In this document: positions 45,943-55,809 of the stretch, piece after piece
How the letters are laid out: each line of letters starts with the position of its first letter
Numbering within the stretch: position 1 is the first letter of the stretch
The notes under the pieces: generated by a model
Seen by the model: only the letters and a program-made list of their open reading frames with translations
What the model was told of the DNA's origin: nothing
Databases searched by the model: none
Translations under genes and position numbers: made by a program
NCBI RefSeq assembly: GCF_000007345.1
Contig: NC_003552.1
Span: 1,612,001-1,676,000, forward strand
From: Methanosarcina acetivorans C2A
GTDB lineage: Archaea; Halobacteriota; Methanosarcinia; Methanosarcinales; Methanosarcinaceae
Length of the DNA stretch: 64,000 bases
Direction of reading: 5' to 3'

Positions 45943-46288
45943 AACGGAAATCGCGTCTTAAAACTGGATAAGTTTATTGAACTCGTGCTCAGCAAATTGA
46001 ACTCGGGATTAGCAAACTGAAACCGGATCCTTTTATTGAAACCGCAATCAGTTTATCAAAATCAGACTTAGCTAATTAAAACCGAGACCCTTATGTTGAA
46101 ATCGAAGTCATCTGAGTGAAACCGTAGTTTAACCAGAGGAACACTAGACAGGAGGACAGAAGCCCGGGTTTTTCAAAACCCTTTCAACCTCTTTTAAAAC
46201 CTCGCTTTAGCCTCTCTGGTCATTACCCGGGCGCTCTTCGGACTTTATCGTTTTTGAAATCGCTTTATCTGATTTTTAACCTCTTTAT
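45943..46288. other. Gene-free region with GC-rich inverted repeat
   Basis: GCCCGGGT (46162-46169) pairs with ACCCGGGC (46225-46232). The first 180 bp contain loosely repeated 'attgaaaccg' phrases. No gene supported. Confidence 0.4.
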
Positions 46289-46603
46289 TCAGTCTCTTTT
46301 CATTTTTTCGTGTCTGGCACTGAGCTCGCCTGCAATCTCGTCAAGGGTAACGTTGTTTGCGGCGAGCAGTACCAGCAGATGGAAAATCAGATCCGAGCTT
46401 TCCGAGACGATTTCTTTATGGTCTTCATTCCTGACTGCAAGGATGGTTTCAATGGATTCCTCTCCCACTTTCTCAAGGATTTTATTCATACCTTTGCGGT
46501 GGTTCAGGAGTTTGCAGACATATGAATTTTCGTCATAGTTCTCTTTTCGGTCCAGGATTATATCGTACACCCTGTTTAAAATGGATAAGTCAGCCTCCGG
46601 CAT
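46289..46603 (-). CDS. hisE: Phosphoribosyl-ATP pyrophosphatase
   Basis: A 104-residue helical MazG-like protein. [19 protein letters not shown] and [23 protein letters not shown] carry the conserved acidic metal-binding residues of HisE. It hydrolyses phosphoribosyl-ATP to phosphoribosyl-AMP in histidine biosynthesis. It is single-domain (no HisI fusion), as usual in archaea. AGGTG precedes the ATG. It lies 74 bp after the leuC-type gene on the same strand. Confidence 0.93.
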   Translation of the reverse strand: MPEADLSILNRVYDIILDRKENYDENSYVCKLLNHRKGMNKILEKVGEESIETILAVRNEDHKEIVSESSDLIFHLLVLLAANNVTLDEIAGELSARHEKMKRD

Positions 46604-46677
46604 TCTAACACCTGTTCAAGATAAATAGCAGTTATAACAATTCTGAAAAATAAAAAGAAGTAATAACAGGAGGGTTT

Positions 46678-47973
46678 TCAAACCTTCCTGGGGTCGGTAA
46701 TTTCTCCCGTAAGGGCGGATGCTCCTGCGGTTGCAGGAGAAGAAAGGTAGACGAACGATTCGGCGCTGCCTTCTCTACCCTTGAAGTTACGGTTAGAGGT
46801 TGCAAGCCCGACTTCTCCCGGGCCGAGCAGGCCGAAAGAGCCACCCATACAGGGTCCGCAGCAGGGAGCTTCTACGATTGCGCCGGCATTCATGAGTTTT
46901 TCAACATATCCGGCTTTTAACAGTTTCATATATTCGGTTTTCGAAGCAGGCACAACAAGGAGACGCACACCTTTTGCTACAGGTTCGTCGCCCATGATAT
47001 CAGCCATTATCTTTATGTCTTCAAACCTGCCATTCGTGCAGGAGCCCATAAAGACCTGGTCAAGCTTCGTGCCCTCAACTTCACTTACCGACTTCACGTT
47101 ATCGACATTGTGGGGACAGGCTACCTGGGGTTCAAGGTCGGAGACATCGTAGTGCCTGATGTCCAGGTATTTAGCCTCTTCATCGGACTTCCAGTATGGG
47201 TCAAGTTTGTAGCCCGGAATCCTCTCCTGAAGGTATGCTTCGGTAACTTCGTCGGCTTCGATAATTCCTGCCTTTCCTCCCATCTCTATTGCCATGTTGG
47301 AGATGGTCATGCGCTCGGGAATGGAAAGGGAACGGATGGTCGAACCTGCATACTCGGCTGCCATATATCTGGCACCTTCCACTCCTACATCCCCGATGAG
47401 GTGCAGGATAAGGTCTTTGGAGTAAACGCGCTCTGGCAGTTTGCCTTCAACTTCAAAACGGAAGGTCTCGGGAACCCTGAACCAGAGTTTGCCTGTAGCA
47501 AAAACAGCTGCCATGTCAGTAGATCCTATACCGGTAGAAAATGCCCCTAAAGAACCGTATGCGCAGGTATGAGAGTCAGAGCCCACAATAAGGTCTCCGG
47601 GCAGTACATGCCCTTTTTCGGGCAGAACCTGATGGCAGACTCCCTCGTACACATCATAATTTAAAATGCCCTGCTCTTTTGCAAACTTCCTGAGCATGAT
47701 GTGGTTTTCTGCGGCATTAATTGAGTCTGCAGGGACCTGGTGATCGAAAATGATTACGATTTTGCTGGGGTCCCAGACTTTTTTTTCTTCTTCATCTCTC
47801 ATGATTTCGTAAAAGCCCTGGACTGCCAGCGGACCTGTGATGTCGTGGGTCATTGCCAGGTCTATGTTTGCCAGTACGAAATCCCCGGCTTTCACGGGAG
47901 TTCCGGAGGCCTTCGAAAAGATCTTCTCCGAAACGGTCATCGGACGATTGTCACTACCAGACATTCCGGTCAT
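46678..47973 (-). CDS. 3-isopropylmalate dehydratase / homoaconitase large subunit
   Basis: A 431-residue aconitase-superfamily protein. [30 protein letters not shown], and the three cysteines that hold the 4Fe-4S cluster (GSCTNGR and CCGPC) are present. In methanogens this family includes LeuC (leucine synthesis) and AksD/HacA (2-oxosuberate for coenzyme B); sequence reading alone does not decide. The partner small subunit is not adjacent. The start is ATG 47973; ATG 47964 or 47940 are alternatives. Confidence 0.88.
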
Positions 47974-48201
47974 GGGGATAACTGGAGCTTTCTAATAAAT
48001 AAATTTAATTGCTGAGCCGGAACGAAAATGGGGTTCAGGACAAGGACAGGGCATGTTTCTTCAGTATTTTTTCAGTATATCTTTCTTAATTGCAGGGTTG
48101 CTTTGTCGGTTATATTTTATCCGGGTGGGAGGCCAGTACAAACCCGTGCAATGCAGGGAAAGAAAACTGAAATTTTTCTTCAGGGACTCAGGAATCGTGC
48201 C

Positions 48202-49032
48202 TCAATCGATCATTTTTGTAATTCCTTTGCTGTCGTGAATCACATAAACACATGTGCCTTTTTCCAGATTATTTTTCGCAATCTCCAGCCCTTCTTTGTC
48301 TTTTTCAAAATCTTCGTATTTTTCGTACATTGCAAGCGTATCTTCAAGTTCCGCGATATATCTGGAGAGCAGGGCCTCTGCAAGTTTCCGGCTTTCTTCC
48401 TTAGAAATATGCCCTCCAAACCCTTCACATTCGCAGGTGTACAGTTTAAGTCCTTCAATGTAAAATGGATAGGTACTGCAGAGCATCGGGCGAACGGGAT
48501 AAATCCTGCATCTGTTTGTGTCCTTATTGAGGAACAGACAGTCTCCATTCCTTTTTCGCCTGAGCATCCAGCCGTAGGCATGGATATTGCCCTGGGAGTC
48601 GATGTCCTCCCTCAGGAGCTCAAACAGCTGGGAAGGTTTTGAGAAAGCTTCTTCATCTGTTTCTGATATCTCCGGTTGCATGGAAGAAATTTCTCTATCA
48701 ATTTCTCTACCTTCCTCCTTATTTCCGGTTTCTTCGGGCTGGCAGGTTTCAGGGATAAGGGGGCCTGCAACCTCAAGTTTTGAAAGCCCTGTGTGTTTCT
48801 GGATTTTTTCAATCTCGGAAGGGGTCAACACTACTCTGTTGTCCCCAAAAGCCCGCTGGCAGCACTTCCCGCAGTACTGGCAGGAAAAACCTGTTTTTTC
48901 AATTTCGGATGCAAGCTTTTCAGGGTCAAGCCTGCGCGCAATCTCAATTTCTTTTTTGAGGGCGGCAATTAGAATGAGCTGATACTTTGTTTTTTCGGGT
49001 TTTTGCGGACTGCCTGAACTGGATTCTTCCAT
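48202..49032 (-). CDS. YkgJ/UPF0153-type cysteine-cluster protein
   Basis: A 276-residue protein with an N-terminal cluster CQYCGKCC and a second group GDCLFLNKDTNRC...PMLCSTYPF, plus CEC. These are the hallmarks of the YkgJ family, thought to bind zinc or iron-sulfur. Between the clusters lies a low-complexity acidic insert (about residues 105-145) that is unusual for the family. The C-terminus is helical. ATG 49032 is chosen over ATG 49062. The function of the family is unknown. Confidence 0.82.
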   Translation of the reverse strand: MEESSSGSPQKPEKTKYQLILIAALKKEIEIARRLDPEKLASEIEKTGFSCQYCGKCCQRAFGDNRVVLTPSEIEKIQKHTGLSKLEVAGPLIPETCQPEETGNKEEGREIDREISSMQPEISETDEEAFSKPSQLFELLREDIDSQGNIHAYGWMLRRKRNGDCLFLNKDTNRCRIYPVRPMLCSTYPFYIEGLKLYTCECEGFGGHISKEESRKLAEALLSRYIAELEDTLAMYEKYEDFEKDKEGLEIAKNNLEKGTCVYVIHDSKGITKMID

Positions 49033-49635
49033 ATACAGGTTCCTGTCCTGCAGGTAGATCAAACTAACGCAACTAACGTGGGTGGCGATTGCTAGCAGAA
49101 TAAGAGTGTCTGAAGGATACGGGTACGGAAAAATAAATCTTCGTGCTCGGCATCAAGCAAATAACTATCTTTCTTGAGAAAATTGAAGCATAAATTAATG
49201 CGGCGGAACCTTAGCCTCCAATGGATTTTTACCTTTTTGTTGTTCTGCCCTTGAACCTGATATTCCCCGCCTGCCTGCACTCACAGGTGAGGAATATGCA
49301 GCGTTTCAAGTTTATTCATCGATTTAGGAGGCGTTTTTTGTTTTTTGTCTGTTCGCTTAGACATATAACTGTATGATAAGCTCCTATTTAATACTTTTCA
49401 TATCTTTCATAATATTTGATGTTATTATATTTCTTATTTGTATTACTCTCCGGAAATACGAGAGATAAAAAATACATTCTTTATCGCAGAAAAACAGATT
49501 CTATTTGAAAGTGTTTTTAACGTGGAATTTCAAGACTTAATTTGATCATTTATTCTATTGTCTGTCAGTTATGTCTCCTTTTTTTCTTGCCCACAAACTC
49601 TTTTATTTTAGTTTTTAAGTGAAAAAAACATATAT
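49033..49635. other. Gene-free region
   Basis: No gene supported. It holds the promoter of the YkgJ-type gene and, at the right, AT-rich DNA leading to the NikR promoter. Confidence 0.4.
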
Positions 49636-49653
49636 AGTAATACGTATATTACT
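49636..49653. promoter_or_regulatory. Palindromic operator over the nikR promoter
   Basis: AGTAATA (49636-49642) and TATTACT (49647-49653) form perfect arms around CGTA, overlapping the TATA box CATATATAG. The position suggests an autoregulatory site for NikR. It does not match the bacterial GTATGA-N16-TCATAC consensus. Confidence 0.6.
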
Positions 49654-49701
49654 TTATGTAGTACTATTCAGACAAATTTGAAATTACCGATGGGTGATAT
49701 G

Positions 49702-50124
49702 ATGGAAACAGAACTCATGAGGATAGGGATTTCTCTTCCCGATATCCTTCTTGGTGAATTTGATGAGATTATTGGAAAAAGAGGTTATTCCTCCCGCTCG
49801 GAAGGCATAAGAGATGCCATAAGGAGTTATATTTCCTATTATGAGTGGATGAACGACATTAAAGGGCATCGTGTCGGGACAATTGCATTCGTTTACGACC
49901 ACACAAAGCGTGGGCTTTCAAATTCCCTGACCGATATTCAGCATCACTACTCTCACTTGATCAAGTCTTCAATACATGTTCACCTCGACCACAAAGAGTG
50001 TTTTGAAGTAGTTGTTTTGAACGGGGACGGCAAGGAAATAGCGGAGCTTTCCGAGACTATGATGGTTCTCAAAGGGGTAAAATTCTCCAAGCTCACAACC
50101 GTAGCTTCAAATGAAAATATTTGA
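49702..50124 (+). CDS. nikR: Nickel-responsive regulator NikR
   Basis: A 140-residue protein. A ribbon-helix-helix DNA-binding domain ([20 protein letters not shown].. and [15 protein letters not shown]) is followed by an ACT-like nickel-binding domain. High-affinity nickel ligands are present as His81, His92, His94 and Cys100 ([10 protein letters not shown]). It represses nickel uptake when nickel is bound. Nickel is needed for methyl-CoM reductase and other methanogen enzymes. ATG 49702 is the start that fits the family, with GGTGAT just upstream; 49699 is also possible. A palindrome lies on its promoter. Confidence 0.92.
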
Positions 50125-50246
50125 CCTTTCATATGAGATGCAAATTAATATTCCGGGGGGCTTAAAAAAACCAGATTTCCATATCTCATTTGTTGAGCAT
50201 ATTCCGAAACTTCAGGTTCGAGTCCTCCGGAAATGTGGAGAATAAA

Positions 50247-50297
50247 ATGAAAATCCTGCTGGTAGCCGATATCCACTCAAACCTTGAAGCCTTCTAG
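50247..50297 (+). pseudogene. Truncated metallophosphoesterase N-terminus
   Basis: Sixteen codons, MKILLVADIHSNLEAF, are followed by TAG. The sequence is the first strand and metal-binding DIHSN motif of calcineurin-like (MJ0936/YfcE-type) phosphoesterases. It has a GTGGAG ribosome-binding site. The rest of the gene is absent, since the next gene begins 57 bp later. It could be a deletion remnant, or less likely a short leader peptide. Confidence 0.65.
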
Positions 50298-50353
50298 CCC
50301 CGGATTCGATCAGCAAGCTTTATATTCGGAGACTCAATTAAAAGTTAGTTTGT

Positions 50354-50857
50354 ATGTGGCAGACACTACTCAGTAAGTTTGAAAAATACCCGGCACAGGC
50401 AAAAGTACTTAAGTTACTTTTTGAGCGCGGGTTTCAGGTGAACGAGGAAGGAAAGGTAACTTCCGGAAGCATCGAGATTGCACACACCCAGCTTGCAAAG
50501 GAAGTGGGGGTTGACCGACGGGTTGTTGACGCGACCACAAAGACCATAATCTCCGACGAACTCCTGAGCACTATATTCAAAAATGTCCATTCAATCCCTT
50601 TCCTCAGAGATGTGGCCCCTGCTCTCGGGCTCGGGGTAATCATCATTATCCCTGAAGACGCCGCTCATATTGGCATCCTTGCAGAAGTCGCAGGCCTGAT
50701 CTCCAAACATAATGTAAGCATCCGCCAGGCTGTTTCGGACGACCCGTACCTTACGGACAATCCCAGGCTCACCATCATTACCGACCACAAAGTCCCTGGC
50801 GACCTTGTTGATGATATCCTTAACCTGCCCTCGGTAAAAGGAGTAAGCATTTACTGA
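50354..50857 (+). CDS. ACT-domain regulator of amino-acid metabolism
   Basis: A 167-residue protein. The N-terminal half contains a HTH (IEIAHTQLAKEVGVDRRVVDATTKTI). The C-terminal half is an ACT domain (AAHIGILAEVAGLISKHNVSIRQAVSDDP). ACT domains bind amino acids. This matches the archaeal ACT/HTH regulator group. No Shine-Dalgarno site is present, and a TATA box near 50317 places transcription start about 10 bp before the ATG, so the mRNA is probably leaderless. Confidence 0.85.
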   Translation: MWQTLLSKFEKYPAQAKVLKLLFERGFQVNEEGKVTSGSIEIAHTQLAKEVGVDRRVVDATTKTIISDELLSTIFKNVHSIPFLRDVAPALGLGVIIIIPEDAAHIGILAEVAGLISKHNVSIRQAVSDDPYLTDNPRLTIITDHKVPGDLVDDILNLPSVKGVSIY

Positions 50858-51503
50858 AAATAATTCCATTTTTACAAAATCAGAGTTTAACGTAAGCTGG
50901 ACAACAATTGCAGCTTTTTGAGAGTGCCGCAGCTTTTTGAGAGTGCCAGCACGAATGGAAAAAATCAGAGGCTTAAAAAACCCATTAGTAATTTTTTTCC
51001 ATCTTTTAGTTTTACCCCCTATACGCAGTCCTGGTCATTTCAGGCCTGTGGGTTGTAACAAGAAACATATGCCTCGTTTCCGGCTGACTTTTTTCATAAA
51101 ATTCGTAACCATTTTTTTCTGATGCCGGAAATGTCAAGTTACATAAGCGTAAAAGATATGAGTGGGAAATATTGAAGATTGCATTACTTCATAATACCAT
51201 ATTTAAACTACTTAACATTAATTATTAATATACGACTTTTTTGATTTTTGCAAAAATCCTCTCTGAATCAAACTCTATGCTGGAAGTCGCATATATTTCT
51301 CTTCAGATTATCCTTGATGAAATTATCAGACTTCTTCAAACCCATATACTGGCTAAATCTTCTACTATCTGCCAGAAACCTGAATGATATAAATGAATGA
51401 TCCAGAAGGGGATATCTCAAAATTGTTCGGAAGAGTGATAAAATTATTAACACAAAATTAATTCGGTGAGTATAATTAGTTTGACTATGTATGTTTTATG
51501 TGT
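50858..51503. other. Gene-free region
   Basis: A 19-bp direct repeat 'gcagctttttgagagtgcc' occurs twice in tandem near 50911-50948. The rest is AT-rich with T-runs and the promoter of the gene at 51504. No gene supported. Confidence 0.45.
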
Positions 51504-52679
51504 ATGAAGATAGGAATTGTGATTCATAACCTCCAGCTCATGGATTCTCCACAGAAGGTAAAAGATATTCTTACCCTTCTTTCCAGGGAAAATTGCATAA
51601 ATGCCTGCCTCTGCGGCACTATGGGAAAAGTTGCAGCTATTGATGCCGGCCTTGAAGACCTGATCAAAATAGAACAGTTTCTGAAACCCAGTGCCTGCAT
51701 AGAAGCCCTTTTCGGGTCAAATGACCTGGTATGTCTCCTGAACCATGGTCGTGAGCTTCAAACAGGCCGGACTTTTGGCAGGATCGTGGTGTCAAATACA
51801 AATAATCCTGAAGAGAAACCCCTGATCCAGATTGAAAGGCCCGGATGCCTTGACGGGGAACTCATCCCCTGGAACCGGGCTGCAGATCCCCATGCAAAAA
51901 AACTTTCAGGTCTTCTTAACCTTAAAATTTCCAGGCCCCCTCTGCCTGTCAACAATATAGAAATAAGTAACCAGGGAAAACGGGTTGTGAGAAGAATCTC
52001 AACTTTCCCGGGGGCAAACATAATGGTCGAAGGGATCGTGATTGGAAAAGCTACTTCCTCCGAGGTCGTCCTCGTAACCGAAAACGGTTTTCTTACTTCA
52101 ATGGAAGGGGGAACCATAAAGGAGCAGGGTATCGAAATCCTCCATAAGCATGGAGAAAGAGTGCCCGTAGACCTGGCAAGGGCATGGGTAAAAACTGCAG
52201 CTTCCCGAAAAAGTCCGGATGGCTGTAAAAACCTGATGGAAGATAAAGCTGAAGCGATGGCAAAAAACACGTCTTTGAAAAAAAGTTATTTACAGGAGAA
52301 GACTCCGGAAGGCGGAGTTAAGGTCGTTCTTATAAACCACTGCGCAGAGCGTTCATTTGAGCTGATAGAAGGGGCAGAGCTTGCCATTACTATTGGAGAT
52401 GACACAACGGAGCTTGCAGGAAATATCCTGTCCAGATTTGGAATCCCTGTTCTGGGGATTACGGATGGGGACTGTGACGAACTTGCAACCGCAGTGAATT
52501 ATGCCCCGGGGTCTATGATCCTTCATCTAAAGCCCGGAATGGATGACGACTTGGGAGGAATACTTCAGCAGGAACTCTTTTCCGGGAAATATTCTGCAAT
52601 TTTTGAGAATCTGGGGGACCTGAAGCGAAAGGTCATAACTCTTGGAGAAAATTCTCTGGAATCCATCTCAGAATACTAA
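51504..52679 (+). CDS. DUF2117-like archaeal protein
   Basis: A 391-residue protein with MKIGIVIHNLQLMDSPQKV at the start, CLCGTMGKVAAIDAGLEDLIKI, and a C-terminal region with ITIGDDTTELAGNILSRFGIPVLGITDGDCDELA. This resembles the uncharacterised archaeal DUF2117 family; I am moderately sure of the name. No catalytic motif is recognised. It starts at ATG 51504 (another ATG lies two codons earlier), without a clear ribosome-binding site. The next gene follows after 87 bp. Confidence 0.7.
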   Translation: MKIGIVIHNLQLMDSPQKVKDILTLLSRENCINACLCGTMGKVAAIDAGLEDLIKIEQFLKPSACIEALFGSNDLVCLLNHGRELQTGRTFGRIVVSNTNNPEEKPLIQIERPGCLDGELIPWNRAADPHAKKLSGLLNLKISRPPLPVNNIEISNQGKRVVRRISTFPGANIMVEGIVIGKATSSEVVLVTENGFLTSMEGGTIKEQGIEILHKHGERVPVDLARAWVKTAASRKSPDGCKNLMEDKAEAMAKNTSLKKSYLQEKTPEGGVKVVLINHCAERSFELIEGAELAITIGDDTTELAGNILSRFGIPVLGITDGDCDELATAVNYAPGSMILHLKPGMDDDLGGILQQELFSGKYSAIFENLGDLKRKVITLGENSLESISEY

Positions 52680-52766
52680 ACTTTTGCCTGCACTTTTCAA
52701 AAATCGGGGAATTCTCACTTTACCGTAACAGGTAAGAAATCAGATGAAGTTAATAAGAATACGGGT

Positions 52767-53054
52767 ATGGTTCTAATTACAAGAGCAGGTGAAAAGTTGA
52801 AAGATGCTGCTGAAAAACTGGAGACAACCGTGTTCAAGAGCTTTGAGGAAAAAGTTCCCGGTGTCTTGGCAGAAATTGAAGGCTACGAAGAGAAACTTCG
52901 AGAGCTTTACCTGGATTTGCTTCGCTCCCACAGGAGAAAGGCTGGTTATCTCAGGTTGATTAAAGAGGGGCATAAAACTAATTTCAGGAAAATTTTGGAG
53001 TCTGCCAGTACTTTGAGAAAAAAGGTCCGGTCTGAAATAAAATCCGGGTATTAG
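52767..53054 (+). CDS. Hypothetical helical protein
   Basis: A 95-residue highly charged protein (MVLITRAGEKLKDAAEKLE, then EEKLRELYLDLLRSHRRKAGYLRLI) predicted to be mainly alpha-helical and possibly coiled-coil. No motif recognised. It follows the DUF2117-like gene in the same direction and may be co-transcribed. Confidence 0.6.
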   Translation: MVLITRAGEKLKDAAEKLETTVFKSFEEKVPGVLAEIEGYEEKLRELYLDLLRSHRRKAGYLRLIKEGHKTNFRKILESASTLRKKVRSEIKSGY

Positions 53055-53212
53055 CGTAAAGCTAAGGTCTGTTACCCGGATAAATAATTATAACTAAAAA
53101 AAATGTGTTTTTATTTATGTCGCTTCCGCCTACTGAAATTTCCACAAATGGATGTCTCCGATTATCACTTTTTTTTCAGGCGGAAGCAGCTCTTTGATAA
53201 CATTTTTACTGA

Positions 53213-53491
53213 GTGTGGATCGAGGCTAAACCAGAAAAGTATTCTTTGTATTGTGAGCTGGAACCTCTGACAGAAAGACCATTTGAAGAAGAAGCAGGAA
53301 AAGAAATTGTGCCGGAAGAAAAACAGAGCGCTTTTGACTTTTTTTGGCTTTTATCCGTTTTACAAAGTATTTGTACCAGTTTACTAAATCTATGTAGCAA
53401 TCTGTGTCAAGCTACTTTTTTAGGTTCGACTGTTCAACTCCTCACTGAAAAGTTCAGGACAAAGAGAACTGTAAGGGAGGGCCGTATTTAA
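53213..53491 (+). CDS. Hypothetical protein with one hydrophobic segment
   Basis: A 92-residue frame beginning at GTG 53213 with no clear ribosome-binding site. The first half is acidic (PFEEEAGKEIVPEEKQ), followed by a hydrophobic stretch of about 20 residues and a basic tail. It might be a small membrane protein or a chance frame. Confidence 0.35.
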   Translation: MWIEAKPEKYSLYCELEPLTERPFEEEAGKEIVPEEKQSAFDFFWLLSVLQSICTSLLNLCSNLCQATFLGSTVQLLTEKFRTKRTVREGRI

Positions 53492-53576
53492 AAGGATCTA
53501 CAGATCTCTCTATTGCTTCCCTTTTCCTCAGCCTTTTCCTCAGCTTCCCTTCGCGCATCCTCTTTGTCGCCATCCG

Positions 53577-55076
53577 TTACACTGCATCTGACCAGTTACA
53601 GTAATTGCACTTGTAATCAAAGTAGTTCGCCGAACAGAACTTGCAGACCCTGGCCGGAGAATGTGCCTGCTTCTTGTGCAGTGCAATGATGTTGGTCATA
53701 AGTGTTGCAGTCACGGGCTCGCTTGTCAGGAGGCAGGGGAAATCTGCCAGGCGCATGAGAGCCGAGAAACGGACCGTGATCGCACAGGCCGGATATGTGT
53801 AACGCTGTGGATTTTGCAGGACTTCGTTCCTGTCGATGGGGCTGAGGTCGATAGGCACACCCTGTACAATGCAGCCGGCACCCCTTGGAATATGGTCGAT
53901 AATCCGTTCACCCTTTTCAATCAGGTCGATGAAGTCCACGTTATGCAGCTCAGCTGCCGCCCCGCGTCTCGGGTTGGTCAGCACAAGATTGTGGAAGCGT
54001 TTGACCAGAAGGTCAAGAACCATCATGGTGGTAAACCCGTCCATCCAGAGGATCTTGGTGACTGCAGCGGCTGTTGCGTCCGTGCCGATGGTCAGAGGCG
54101 AGTATTCGTCCCTGAACCTGCCTTTTGCCCGGTTCATGGTGCTCTCAAGGACATCAGTGACAGCGTTGATAACTGCCAGTACGACGTCGTCCTTTGTCAT
54201 GTTGTACATGGACTGGGAGATATGGTGGGCTACGTCACCTACGCCGTAAGCGGGTACTGTCACAATGTTCCCGTAAAAAACGTCGGCGTCCATGGCAGCC
54301 TTTACGGTTTTTCGGATCCTCTGCTTATATGTCTCCATATACTTCTTGGTGTCAAAGGAGGTATGCCCTGCTTCTTCCATGAGTTTTACCTGAGCGTCCA
54401 CCGGAGACTCGTAGACCATCTTGAGCATATCAATTTCTTCTTTTATGGCTTCCGACGGAGTTTTTCCATCTTCGACCGCGATCTGGAACTTCCCCCCAAT
54501 TCCGTAGGACGTGTTCATCCCCCAGGACTTTGAAGACAGGATCGCACGTTTGTGTTCCACAGGGATGTCCATCTTCTTGAGAATCCTGTTTACAACATTG
54601 CTCGTGCTTCCGGGCACAAAGGCAAAGTCCACGACACAGGTTGGCCCGTAGAAGCCCCCGTACCGTCGGATTGACTCTTTTCCGATCAGGGCTTCGGATT
54701 TTCCGATTTCCTCCACGAACTTCATGACGGATTCATGGAAAGCCGGGTCTTCTTCATAGAGGATCTCAAGGATCGGAGGGGTCTGGTAATGTTCTACAAA
54801 AGGATCATCTTCAGGCCTGACCGTGTCCGTAAGGCCTGTAAGGGTTTCGTAATGGGTGTTTACAGAATCGATGTGCAGGTCGAAGACCTCTTTGGACTGC
54901 TCTCCGACCGGCTTCATTTTGTTTACCGCGTCGACGTAGGGTTTTGCATCTGTTACTTTGAACTCACTACCCCTCTTTTTATTAATCACTCCCACAACGG
55001 CTTTCTGGGCCCCTACAGCCTCGTCTGCCATTTTATTGTACACTTCCTGAACATCATCTTTAGGTTCCGCTTTCAT
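53577..55076 (-). CDS. DUF2193 family methanogen protein
   Basis: A 499-residue protein. Features include GKESIRRYGGFYGPTCVVDF, GVGDVAHHISQSMYNMTKDD, NPRRGAAAELHNVDFIDLI and a C-terminal zinc-knuckle-like CKFCSANYFDYKCNYC. I identify it as the DUF2193 family of methanogens, function unknown. A strong GGGGAG precedes ATG 55076; GTG 55082 is an alternative. It has its own promoter in the 0.7-kb upstream region. Confidence 0.8.
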   Translation of the reverse strand: MKAEPKDDVQEVYNKMADEAVGAQKAVVGVINKKRGSEFKVTDAKPYVDAVNKMKPVGEQSKEVFDLHIDSVNTHYETLTGLTDTVRPEDDPFVEHYQTPPILEILYEEDPAFHESVMKFVEEIGKSEALIGKESIRRYGGFYGPTCVVDFAFVPGSTSNVVNRILKKMDIPVEHKRAILSSKSWGMNTSYGIGGKFQIAVEDGKTPSEAIKEEIDMLKMVYESPVDAQVKLMEEAGHTSFDTKKYMETYKQRIRKTVKAAMDADVFYGNIVTVPAYGVGDVAHHISQSMYNMTKDDVVLAVINAVTDVLESTMNRAKGRFRDEYSPLTIGTDATAAAVTKILWMDGFTTMMVLDLLVKRFHNLVLTNPRRGAAAELHNVDFIDLIEKGERIIDHIPRGAGCIVQGVPIDLSPIDRNEVLQNPQRYTYPACAITVRFSALMRLADFPCLLTSEPVTATLMTNIIALHKKQAHSPARVCKFCSANYFDYKCNYCNWSDAV

Positions 55077-55809
55077 ATTCACTCCCCAAAATCATTTTAA
55101 AGTTGTCAGTATATCTGCGAGGGATTAATACCCTTAAAAATCCAGAAATTCAGACCTTAAAAGCCTAGAACTTAAATTCAATGACCAGATTTGACAGAAA
55201 TAAATCCCCCAGACTAAAAACCAAAGATACCCTATCCAGATAATTTCTATTATTGTTCTTCTGGATTCTACAGTTGTAATATATGCTAACTTTTATACTA
55301 TGATTCTTTTTTATTCTATAAATAGTTTGATTTAAAGAATAAAATTTGGTTTAAAGATCCGGAATCTGATATCCAGGGCTCAAGTTGATAACTATTATTA
55401 AAACGCTGAAATAAAGAGGGTAATTTTGGTAACAATTGTTATTGATGATAAAATCAAAAGTTAATTTGATAACTACTGTTTAGGTTCGGATCTTAAATGT
55501 TCAGAAAACATCTTTTGGCGAAAAATTTACTTTTCTTGTTTTCTATTTTTTCCTTTTTTTCGGAATATTGAACCGGCTTTTTCCCGGAACCCTGATAATT
55601 TCAATTTCATTTTTTCAGCACTTTATAACCCTTATTTTTTCCAATAACTTCGAAATAGTCCGCAGTCAAAGTCAAATATAAATAAGACAGTTTAGTACTT
55701 TCTCTTAGGACGTTGAATAAATTTTTTTGGACTTGTCCTCGAATTCCGACGTGAAAATTCCACAAATAATTTGTCCCTGTTCACAGGATCAAAAAGAGGG
55801 GGATTTCAT
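55077..55809. other. Gene-free region
   Basis: AT-rich. A 12-bp perfect palindrome TAACAATTGTTA lies near 55430. Similar 'gataactattatt' phrases around it could be regulator sites. It separates divergently read DUF2193 and the VIT/VWA pseudogene. Confidence 0.4.

Noticed and set aside
50151-50232. Possible tRNA
   Set aside because: Only a T-arm-like motif and a six-base acceptor match are seen; the T stem pairs only three bases, and D and anticodon arms are absent.
53661-54533. A 290-codon top-strand frame
   Set aside because: It is the antisense shadow of the DUF2193 gene and is unusually rich in Cys, His and Val.
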